7,079 nt of DNA. Source: Anaerolineales bacterium (GTDB taxonomy: Bacteria > Chloroflexota > Anaerolineae > Anaerolineales > VGOW01). A program made the position numbers and the translations under genes. Positions within the stretch are counted from its first letter, which is position 1. The number at the start of each line of letters is the position of its first letter. The notes beneath the pieces were generated by a model. It searched no databases. It saw only the letters and a list, made by a program, of their open reading frames with translations, and was not told the origin of the DNA. The DNA is taken from the NCBI GenBank assembly GCA_919901875.1, contig CAKKQG010000103.1, positions 1 to 7,079 on the forward strand, written 5' to 3'. Shown here piece after piece: positions 1-4,853 of the stretch.

Positions 1-1
1 G

Positions 2-253
2 CAAGTGTGGCGCAGTCACCTTGTCAGCCGCGCTGCCGAGAACCAGCGGTTTGTGTTGTGCGCCAACAACGCACATCCCGCGCAGAAATGTCCGAGCATG
101 ATCATCACGCCATCAGGCGAAGTGATATGGGAAAAACTTTCAGCCGATGTTGCGATCGGACGACACACACTTGATCTCTCGCAAGTATCAAGTTGGTATC
201 TCGATCAGTCACGGCGCGACTTGCTAAACCTTGCCAACAGCCCGCGCACGTAG
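2..253 (+). CDS. carbon-nitrogen hydrolase (nitrilase superfamily), C-terminal part
   Basis: This is the last 83 codons of a gene that begins before the window; the frame is open to the left edge. The segment RAAENQRFVLCANN, followed by a PSMIITPSGEVIWE stretch, matches the C-terminal half of nitrilase-superfamily amidohydrolases. In these, an R-A-x-E-N helix precedes a strand and then a 'xIxxPxGxV' strand-turn-strand. The final DLSQVSSWYLDQSRRDLL resembles the closing helix where the family often has 'R...RRPELY'. Members hydrolyse non-peptide C-N bonds (nitriles, amides, carbamoyl groups) with a Glu-Lys-Cys triad. All three catalytic residues would lie upstream, so activity and substrate cannot be judged. 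The stop TAG at 251-253 directly abuts a heptamer repeat. Assignment to the superfamily is fairly sure; the subfamily is unknown. Confidence 0.68.
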   Translation, partial: QVWRSHLVSRAAENQRFVLCANNAHPAQKCPSMIITPSGEVIWEKLSADVAIGRHTLDLSQVSSWYLDQSRRDLLNLANSPRT

Positions 254-288
254 AGATACGAGATACGAAATACGCAATACGAAATACG
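254..288 (+). repeat. heptamer tandem repeat, five units of NNATACG
   Basis: Five perfect-period 7-base units follow one another: agatacg, agatacg, aaatacg, caatacg, aaatacg. The array starts on the base after the TAG stop of the preceding hydrolase gene and ends 10 bases before the ATG of the M28 gene, so it fills almost the whole gap. A related array (gaatacg, caatacg) lies at 2871-2884. No ribosome-binding site can be seen between the array and the ATG. Function is unknown. It resembles the short tandemly repeated sequences known between genes of several filamentous and environmental bacteria. Confidence 0.85.
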
Positions 289-298
289 CCTCGACTCA

Positions 299-1549
299 AT
301 GCCCATCCCTATGACCTTCAACCCCATCACCGCCCTCTACTACACCGCCTGCCTCTCGCGCCCGCGCATGGTTGGCACGGAAGAGGAGCAAAAAGTTGCA
401 AATGAAATAAAGGAGCTATTGGAATACTTCGGCTATCAAGTTGAAGAGCATCACTTCACTTTTGCCAACGCGATCAACTCTTATATTTCGATCCTGCTCA
501 TCGTCAACATGATCCTGATCGTCTTGGCGTTGGCGTTCAAAGATTATGCGTGGATCGTCGGCATGTTGATGCTTGGGTTGTTTCTCTCGTTCAACCACAT
601 TCTCAACGCGGCAGAGCATGGTTCCATCGTTCCGCGAACAGGAGAATTGTCGGCGTGGTCGAAGATGTGCACGAGACTCGGCAAACAATACACGACGATG
701 AATCTAGTCGCCAAAACCCTAAGGGTCTTCAAGACCCTTAGGGTTTCAAAACCTCATGTCTATCTCATCGCCCACTACGACTCCAAAAGTCAGATCATGC
801 CGATCTTGATTCGCATCTCCCTCTTTGCCTTCGTCATCGGCGGCGGGTTAACTTTTTCCTTTATTTCCCTCATCTCCCTTCCACTTATTTCCCTTCTTTC
901 CCTCCTTTCCTTTATTTCCTTGCCCTCTATTCTCCAATCTCTAATCTCCATTCTCGGCGTCCTCTTATTGTTCGCTTCCTTCCCTCTCGTTTTTCTGGAT
1001 GTCGGGAACAAATCTCCGGGCGCGATTGACAATGCCTCAGGCGTTGGCATGGTGCTGCATCTCGCCGAATGCATCGCCCTGCGCGAAGATCTGCGCGAGA
1101 AAATTGACGTGACCATTTTGATTCCGAGCGCGGAAGAGATGGGGCTGATGGGCGCGGCGGCTTATGTCAAACATCATTTGGAAACGTTGAAGCAAGAGAG
1201 AGAAATTTACATCCTCAACTTTGATAGCGTGGGCGTGGAGGGGCGTTTATGTTACGTGGACGCGCGTAATCGGAGTCGGCAGCCCCGTTTGTCGGCGCTG
1301 ATCAAAGAGTCGTGCGCCGAATTAGGAATCAAGTTAGGTCACTTCTCTCTGGTCGGCGCACTCATGGATCACATCCCATTTGCTCAAGCGGGCTTCGACG
1401 CGATCTCTCTCACCACATTCGGCAAAGCCTCATGGTGGATTCACACTCAAAACGATTCGGTTGAGCATTTACATCCTAAAGGATTCTCTGAAGTGGGGAA
1501 TGTGGCGATGGGGGTTATAGAGAAAATAGCAAACAGGTATACAAAGTAA
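299..1549 (+). CDS. membrane-embedded M28-family zinc peptidase
   Basis: The product (416 aa) is a predicted two-zinc aminopeptidase of family M28. All expected metal and catalytic residues are visible in order: H159 in AHYDS, the bridging D244 in GAIDNASG, the Glu pair E279/E280 in AEEMG (base plus ligand), D309 in NFDSVG, and H382 in HTQNDS. Hydrophobic segments at about 62-80 and 83-101 form an N-terminal membrane hairpin. A second hydrophobic region at 168-233 sits inside the catalytic domain, between the first and second zinc ligands. This points to an integral membrane peptidase rather than a secreted one; substrate is unknown. There is no clear Shine-Dalgarno sequence, and a second ATG at 311 is an equally possible start. 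Two repeat-like insertions occur in frame: residues 139-150 (palindrome) and about 184-220 (pyrimidine tract). The last codons and the TAA run into an octamer repeat. It lies 45 bases after the hydrolase and 48 before the MFS gene, possibly one operon. Confidence 0.87.
   Translation: MPIPMTFNPITALYYTACLSRPRMVGTEEEQKVANEIKELLEYFGYQVEEHHFTFANAINSYISILLIVNMILIVLALAFKDYAWIVGMLMLGLFLSFNHILNAAEHGSIVPRTGELSAWSKMCTRLGKQYTTMNLVAKTLRVFKTLRVSKPHVYLIAHYDSKSQIMPILIRISLFAFVIGGGLTFSFISLISLPLISLLSLLSFISLPSILQSLISILGVLLLFASFPLVFLDVGNKSPGAIDNASGVGMVLHLAECIALREDLREKIDVTILIPSAEEMGLMGAAAYVKHHLETLKQEREIYILNFDSVGVEGRLCYVDARNRSRQPRLSALIKESCAELGIKLGHFSLVGALMDHIPFAQAGFDAISLTTFGKASWWIHTQNDSVEHLHPKGFSEVGNVAMGVIEKIANRYTK
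714..746. repeat. perfect 33-base palindrome inside the M28 gene
   Basis: Two 16-base arms (714-729 and 731-746) are exact reverse complements around the single base C730. The left arm reads aaaccctaagggtctt. The element lies in coding sequence and is translated as TLRVFKTLRVS, a short duplicated peptide between the 'TTMNLVA' strand and the zinc-ligand strand HVYLIAHYDS. It looks like a REP- or MITE-type hairpin element that inserted into, or replaced, a surface linker without breaking the frame. No T-tract follows, so it is not an intrinsic terminator. Whether it is repeated elsewhere in the genome cannot be seen here. Confidence 0.85.
848..957 (+). repeat. pyrimidine-only low-complexity tract with heptamers, inside the M28 gene
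   Basis: From 848 to 955 the + strand contains a single G (at 922) and few A. TTATTTCC occurs three times (861, 885, 912). The right part is a degenerate heptamer array: ccctcta (923), ttctcca (930), atctcta (937), atctcca (944), ttctcgg (951). The tract encodes about residues 184-220 of the peptidase, made almost only of Ser, Leu, Ile, Phe and Pro. Its reverse complement is the purine-rich 'ggagatt/agagatt' type of repeat often seen between genes in some environmental bacteria (from memory, not checked). It probably expanded or inserted inside the coding sequence; the pyrimidine-rich orientation yields hydrophobic residues that a membrane region can tolerate. Confidence 0.75.
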
Positions 1550-1596
1550 ACAGGTAAACACGTCGCTACCTGCCTACCTGTCTACCTGTTTACCTT
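1531..1596 (+). repeat. octamer repeat forming an inverted repeat between the M28 and MFS genes
   Basis: The left part has gtaaacag (1546) and gtaaacac (1554), preceded by aaacaggt (1531). The right part has three 8-base units, ctacctgc (1566), ctacctgt (1574) and ctacctgt (1582), then ttacctt. The right units are the reverse complement of the left ones: 1546-1559 (gtaaacaggtaaac) pairs with 1580-1593 with one mismatch, leaving a 20-base loop. The TAA stop of the M28 gene (1547-1549) is inside the left arm. The array ends one base before the MFS start codon at 1598. There is no T-tract, so a terminator is unlikely. A cruciform or mRNA stem that masks the MFS start is conceivable, but this is inference. 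Confidence 0.78.
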
Positions 1597-1597
1597 C

Positions 1598-2863
1598 ATG
1601 CAACACCCCATCGAAACGAATCAATCTCGTCGCAATTTTTGGCTCGGCGTCCTCAACGGCACGTTTTACATCACCGGTGAAACGCTGATGGAACCGACGT
1701 TGGTGCTTGCCTCTTTCGTCAGCCGCCTCACTGATTCGCCGTTGTGGATCGGGATGATCGTGCCACTGCGCGATGGCAGTTGGTTTCTGCCGCAATTGTG
1801 GGTCTCAAGTTTTTTGCAAAGCGAACCGCGCAAACTGCCCTACTATCGCAACATGGCGTTGGTGCGCGCCCTGCCTTGGCTCGCCATGACCCTCGTCGTC
1901 CTCACCGTGCGCGATCCGTTGTGGATGATGATCATTTTCTTCGCCTGCTTCAGCGTCACCGCGATTGCGGCCGGCTTGAGCGGTTTGCCGTTTCTCGAAG
2001 TCATCAGCAAAACTATCCCGCCCGAGCGGCGCGGAGAATTTTTTGCGCTGCGCTTAGCCACCGGCGGGTTGGCCGGCGTGGGCGCGAGTTTCTTTGTGCG
2101 TTGGATGCTTGACGAAAAAAATATCTACACGTTCCCCGCCAACTTCGGAGTGTTGTTCGGCACTGCGCTGGCGCTCGCCTGTGCCAGTTGGTTGGTGTTC
2201 GCTTGGATCGTCGAGCCGGGCGATCAAAATGTGAAGCCGCCCGTTTCATTGATCGATCAACTGCGCCGCGCGATTCAGATCATTAAAAACGATCCACGCT
2301 ATCGCCGCTTCATCTACTTGCGATCGTCGTTGATCGTCGGGGGCGCCGCCACCCCGTTTTTTGCCGTTTACGTTCAACGCACCCTCGACGGCTCGCTCAG
2401 CATGATCGGCGTTTACCTTGCCGTCTACGTCATCACCAACCTCGTCACCAACTTCGCCCTCGCCCGCATCTCGGGCAAGATCGGCTATCAGCGCGTGACC
2501 GAGATCGCCGCGTTGGCAGGGTTGACGATGACCCTTGTCGTTCTGATTCTGATCCTCATCGCTTCCCCTCTCAACCTTCGCGGGACAATTCCATCGTTGT
2601 GGCTCATCCCCGTTTTTATCCTCTCCGGCATCCGCGAATCGAGTCAGGGCGTTGCCGGTCAGAGTCTTCTTCTGGAAATCGCCCCGCTCTCCGAGCGAAC
2701 CCTCTATCTGGGATTCACCAACACGCTTCTTGGCATCATCCTTCTAACAACGGGACTCAGCGGGATCATCGTGCAAACCTTTGGCTTGCTCACACTCCTC
2801 ATCATTGCCATCCTCGCGCACATCCTCGCGCTCGTTTCATCGGCGAGAATGAGGAAAGCGTGA
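1598..2863 (+). CDS. MFS transporter, substrate unknown
   Basis: The 421-aa product is a polytopic membrane protein with about 12 hydrophobic segments and the two-half layout of the major facilitator superfamily. An amphipathic central loop at about 205-238 (PGDQNVKPPVSLIDQLRR...) separates the halves. Supporting motifs are PPERRGEFFALR (141-152), a P-x-x-R-R-G cytoplasmic loop common in MFS permeases, and ARISGKIGYQRV (289-300), a motif-A-like loop G-K-x-G-Y-x-R in the second half. It would move a small solute or drug across the cytoplasmic membrane using an ion gradient; nothing shows which one. The ATG at 1598 is used because MQHPIETNQSRRNFWLG gives a normal cytoplasmic N-terminus and the next ATG is inside the first membrane helix. 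No Shine-Dalgarno is visible, because the upstream bases belong to the octamer repeat. It follows the M28 gene by 48 bases on the same strand, so co-expression is possible. Length and ends look intact. Confidence 0.8.
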   Translation: MQHPIETNQSRRNFWLGVLNGTFYITGETLMEPTLVLASFVSRLTDSPLWIGMIVPLRDGSWFLPQLWVSSFLQSEPRKLPYYRNMALVRALPWLAMTLVVLTVRDPLWMMIIFFACFSVTAIAAGLSGLPFLEVISKTIPPERRGEFFALRLATGGLAGVGASFFVRWMLDEKNIYTFPANFGVLFGTALALACASWLVFAWIVEPGDQNVKPPVSLIDQLRRAIQIIKNDPRYRRFIYLRSSLIVGGAATPFFAVYVQRTLDGSLSMIGVYLAVYVITNLVTNFALARISGKIGYQRVTEIAALAGLTMTLVVLILILIASPLNLRGTIPSLWLIPVFILSGIRESSQGVAGQSLLLEIAPLSERTLYLGFTNTLLGIILLTTGLSGIIVQTFGLLTLLIIAILAHILALVSSARMRKA

Positions 2864-2914
2864 AGCAACGGAATACGCAATACGCATTATGTTCTTCACG
2901 CCTCACGTATCACT
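2864..2914. repeat. heptamer repeats at the convergent end of the MFS and tldD genes
   Basis: Directly after the TGA of the MFS gene come 7-base units: agcaacg, gaatacg (2871), caatacg (2878), cattatg (2885). After a 2-base slip follow cttcacg (2894), cctcacg (2901) and tatcact (2908). The first group is the same NNATACG family as the array at 254-288; the second is a distinct NNTCACG family. The tldD stop codon (2903-2905) falls inside the cctcacg unit. No terminator hairpin with a T-tract is seen between these two convergent genes, so the repeats are all that fills the junction. Confidence 0.75.
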
Positions 2915-4363
2915 CTCATCACCTATCCCCCCCACCCTCACATTTCTAAACCGCGCCGGTGACGCGCCGTGTCCGGTGTGCGCCATTTGTCGCGGCTGAC
3001 CTTTGCCGCAATCGGGCGTGCCCCACATCGTCCAATGCTTCGCGTTACAGATCGCGTCACACGAATTCCAAAACTCCGGCGTGATGCCGGTGTAAGTGCA
3101 ATTCTTCAACAAACGAGTCATCTTGCCCCGCTTGATCTCGTAACCGATCTCTGTGCCGAACTGAAAATTGAGACGCTTGTCGTCAATACTCCACGAGTGA
3201 TTCGTATCCATGTAAATGCCGTCGTCTGTGTCGGCGATCAGATCGTCGAACCCCCATTCGCCCGCCTCCAGACTCACATTCGTCATGCGGATCAACGGAA
3301 TGCGATTCCAACTTGAGGCGCGCATACAACCATTCGAGTCGAGTCCCAACAAAGGTGCGGTCTCGCGCGACATGAGATAGCCGCTAAAGATTCCATCTCG
3401 CACAATCGGCATTGAAGTCGCTGGCACGCCTTCATCATCCCAACCGAATGTGCCAAGACCTGTGGGACGGATCGCATCGGCGGTGAGATTCACGATCGCC
3501 GATCCATATTTAAACGTGTGCAGCTTATCGGGCGTGAGAAACGACGTGCCGGCGGATGCCGCCTCGGTTCCAAACACCCGATCTAACTCTGTGGGATGCC
3601 CGCACGATTCATGAACTTGGATCGCCACTTGCGACCCGCCCAAGATCAACGTGGCGCGGACATCACGCGGACATTCCGCCGCGCTCAACAGCGCAACAGA
3701 TTCAGATGCGACACGCTCGGCATTGCCAACCAAATCCATCGCCAGAATATATTCCCAACCGGCGCACCCTTGCCCGCGCCCGCCCGAATTGGGATAAGAA
3801 CGACGCTGCACCTCATCGTCGCTAATCGCCGTCGCCATAATGCCCCCGCCCGATTCGTAAATGGTTTGCTCGGTCTCCGCCCCTTCACTGTTGGCAAAAA
3901 ACTTTTTCTCACGGATGAAGACAAGATTGCCTTGACGAATAGATGCGCCTTTGACGCGGCTCATTTCTTGATCGGCGTTTAGCAACACATTAAGTTTTTC
4001 TTCTGCTGAAATGGAAAATGGATCAATTTGAATCGGCGTGAGATAGCTGCCCCGATTTCTCACGGCTGCGCCGAGAGTGACGGCATCCCCGTGAACGGTA
4101 GCCGACGCGGCGGCGATCCGCAAGGCAAGCGCCGTCACCCGATCAATTTCTTCAACGGTGATCTCGCGCGAGGCGGCAAATCCCCATGCGCCGTTCACCA
4201 GCACACGCACGCCGAAGCCCATCGATTCATGGAAACTCAAGGCGTCCACCGCGCCATTCTTCACGGCGAGTGTCTGTTCGGTTGTTTGCACGATCCGCGC
4301 GTCGGCATAGCCCGCGCCGCGCATCGTGGCGAGATCGAGAGCACGAGAAATAAAATGATTCAA
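2903..4363 (-). CDS. tldD: TldD-type metalloprotease (TldD/PmbA family)
   Basis: The 486-aa product is a TldD/PmbA-family protein of the TldD type. It carries the zinc motif HESCGH (H251, E252, H256; HExxxH), which the partner TldE/PmbA lacks, followed by PTELDRVFG and AGTSFLTPD. A Cys in PDCGKGQP (C452) matches the expected third metal ligand near the C-terminus, and GASPARFRNVRVG is the usual end. In E. coli, TldD and TldE form a heterodimeric cytosolic protease that degrades unfolded peptides and trims modified peptides such as microcin B17 and CcdA; a role in peptide turnover or maturation is inferred. The start is TTG at 4363-4361: no ATG is nearby, the N-terminus NHFISRALDLATMRGAGYADARIV fits the family, and AGAAAGG lies 8 bases upstream. 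The last residues (IGDESDT) come after a run of seven G and lie in repeat DNA, so the tail may be a recent frameshift product. No TldE partner lies in this window. Confidence 0.9.
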   Translation of the reverse strand: MNHFISRALDLATMRGAGYADARIVQTTEQTLAVKNGAVDALSFHESMGFGVRVLVNGAWGFAASREITVEEIDRVTALALRIAAASATVHGDAVTLGAAVRNRGSYLTPIQIDPFSISAEEKLNVLLNADQEMSRVKGASIRQGNLVFIREKKFFANSEGAETEQTIYESGGGIMATAISDDEVQRRSYPNSGGRGQGCAGWEYILAMDLVGNAERVASESVALLSAAECPRDVRATLILGGSQVAIQVHESCGHPTELDRVFGTEAASAGTSFLTPDKLHTFKYGSAIVNLTADAIRPTGLGTFGWDDEGVPATSMPIVRDGIFSGYLMSRETAPLLGLDSNGCMRASSWNRIPLIRMTNVSLEAGEWGFDDLIADTDDGIYMDTNHSWSIDDKRLNFQFGTEIGYEIKRGKMTRLLKNCTYTGITPEFWNSCDAICNAKHWTMWGTPDCGKGQPRQMAHTGHGASPARFRNVRVGGIGDESDT

Positions 4364-4371
4364 GACAATTG

Positions 4372-4378
4372 CCTTTCT
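4372..4378 (-). promoter_or_regulatory. ribosome-binding site for tldD (supports TTG start)
   Basis: On the - strand, AGAAAGG ends 8 bases before the TTG at 4363-4361. This is normal Shine-Dalgarno spacing and the main reason for accepting a TTG start. The next in-frame ATG (residue 14) would remove part of the first conserved helix. Confidence 0.6.
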
Positions 4379-4403
4379 GGGGTGTGAGAAATTAATCTCA
4401 ATG

Positions 4404-4433
4404 TTGACTCAACTTGTCCTTTAATTCTATTAT
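4404..4433 (+). promoter_or_regulatory. sigma-70-type promoter of the lipoprotein gene, with palindrome over the -35 box
   Basis: TTGACT (4404-4409) and TATTAT (4428-4433) are separated by 18 bases, close to the -35/-10 consensus, in an AT-rich stretch 36 bases before the lipoprotein ATG. The -35 box lies inside the 11-base palindrome gttgactcaac (4403-4413), which could be an operator half or full site. A second small stem, tgaga/tctca, lies at 4385-4400. On the opposite strand, TATAAT reads at 4434-4429, so the same -10 region could also fire towards tldD, although no good -35 is visible for that direction. Confidence 0.6.
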
Positions 4434-4452
4434 AGATAATCTTATCCCCTCT

Positions 4453-4457
4453 GGAGG
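4453..4457 (+). promoter_or_regulatory. ribosome-binding site of the lipoprotein gene
   Basis: GGAGG lies 11 bases before the ATG at 4469, a slightly long but usable spacing. An ATG at 4458 immediately after it opens only a 4-codon frame (MSVL) whose TGA overlaps the real start, so 4469 with its lipoprotein signal is chosen. Confidence 0.6.
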
Positions 4458-4468
4458 ATGTCTGTGTT

Positions 4469-4771
4469 ATGAAGAAAAATAAAATAGCGGTGTATTTACT
4501 CATCGGCATTGTTGCTGGGTTGCTTGTCACTGCCTGCGCCGGAGTTGCCAATGGCAATCTCACAATTCCGGGCAGCACGGTCGGCACAGGCGTCACCTTC
4601 CAGCAAGTTCAAGCGCCGTCGCTGACAATTAACTTAACAGCGAAGAACGCGGTGTTTGAATCAGAGATGCTTGCGACGCGGCAGATGGAAGCACTCTCGG
4701 TGTTGCAAACGCAAAAGCCGGTGGATGTGTTCGCAACCACAAAGGCAGGTCACTTCTGCAGTGGCGACTAA
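4469..4771 (+). CDS. small predicted lipoprotein, function unknown
   Basis: The 100-aa product begins MKKNK, followed by a hydrophobic stretch (6-20) and the lipobox LVTAC with the lipidated cysteine at residue 23, so it should be exported, cleaved by signal peptidase II and anchored to the outer face of the membrane. The mature part is only 78 residues. It is Thr/Ser/Val-rich at first (NLTIPGSTVGTGVTFQQVQ), then probably helical (FESEMLATRQMEALSVLQ), and ends in a hydrophilic tail with a second cysteine (HFCSGD). I do not recognise a family. It is a stand-alone gene with its own promoter, a GGAGG site and a strong terminator 4 bases after the stop, all signs of real expression. It is divergent from tldD and convergent with nuoN. 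It is not clear whether the short C-terminus is original or truncated. Confidence 0.8.
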   Translation: MKKNKIAVYLLIGIVAGLLVTACAGVANGNLTIPGSTVGTGVTFQQVQAPSLTINLTAKNAVFESEMLATRQMEALSVLQTQKPVDVFATTKAGHFCSGD

Positions 4772-4775
4772 AACA

Positions 4776-4806
4776 AAAACCCCGCTCACACAATGAGCGG
4801 GGTTTT
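4776..4806. terminator. bidirectional intrinsic terminator between the lipoprotein gene and nuoN
   Basis: A perfect 13-base stem, aaaaccccgctca (4776-4788) with tgagcggggtttt (4794-4806), and a 5-base loop. It begins 4 bases after the lipoprotein stop. The GC-rich core is flanked by an A-run on the left and a T-run on the right, so each strand has a U-tract after the stem and the hairpin can end transcripts arriving from either convergent gene. Confidence 0.93.
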
Positions 4807-4817
4807 ACTTTGATTTC

Positions 4818-4850
4818 AGAAAACGGGTTTCTCGCCGAAACCCGTTTTCT
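4818..4850. terminator. second hairpin, next to the nuoN stop
   Basis: A perfect 13-base stem, agaaaacgggttt (4818-4830) with aaacccgttttct (4838-4850), and a 7-base loop. It starts 3 bases beyond the nuoN stop codon (4856-4854). In the + direction a T-rich run (ttttctttttc) follows, so it works best as a back-up terminator for the lipoprotein transcript. In the - direction no T-tract follows; there it may protect the nuoN mRNA 3' end or pause polymerase ahead of the first hairpin. Confidence 0.8.
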
Positions 4851-4853
4851 TTT

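Noticed and set aside
254..288. Possible CRISPR array or origin iterons
   Set aside because: Units are 7 bases without spacers, only five copies, and there are no cas genes, dnaA-type boxes or replication genes nearby.
714..746. Intrinsic terminator
   Set aside because: The stem lies within an intact coding frame and has no T-tract on either side.
790..1116. Arg/Glu/Lys-rich frame on the - strand opposite the M28 gene
   Set aside because: Its charged repeats (REMREIKEK-like) are only the purine-rich complement of the pyrimidine tract.
1550..1597. Rho-independent terminator between the M28 and MFS genes
   Set aside because: The inverted repeat has a 20-base loop, a mismatch and no T-run; it is better described as an octamer repeat.
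3596..3982. Open + strand frame of 128 codons opposite tldD
   Set aside because: It is antisense to a well-supported gene, rich in Arg/Pro/His with no recognisable motif or ribosome-binding site.
4458..4472. Four-codon leader peptide (MSVL) overlapping the lipoprotein start
   Set aside because: Too short to support; the ATG follows the GGAGG directly, which is too close for efficient use.
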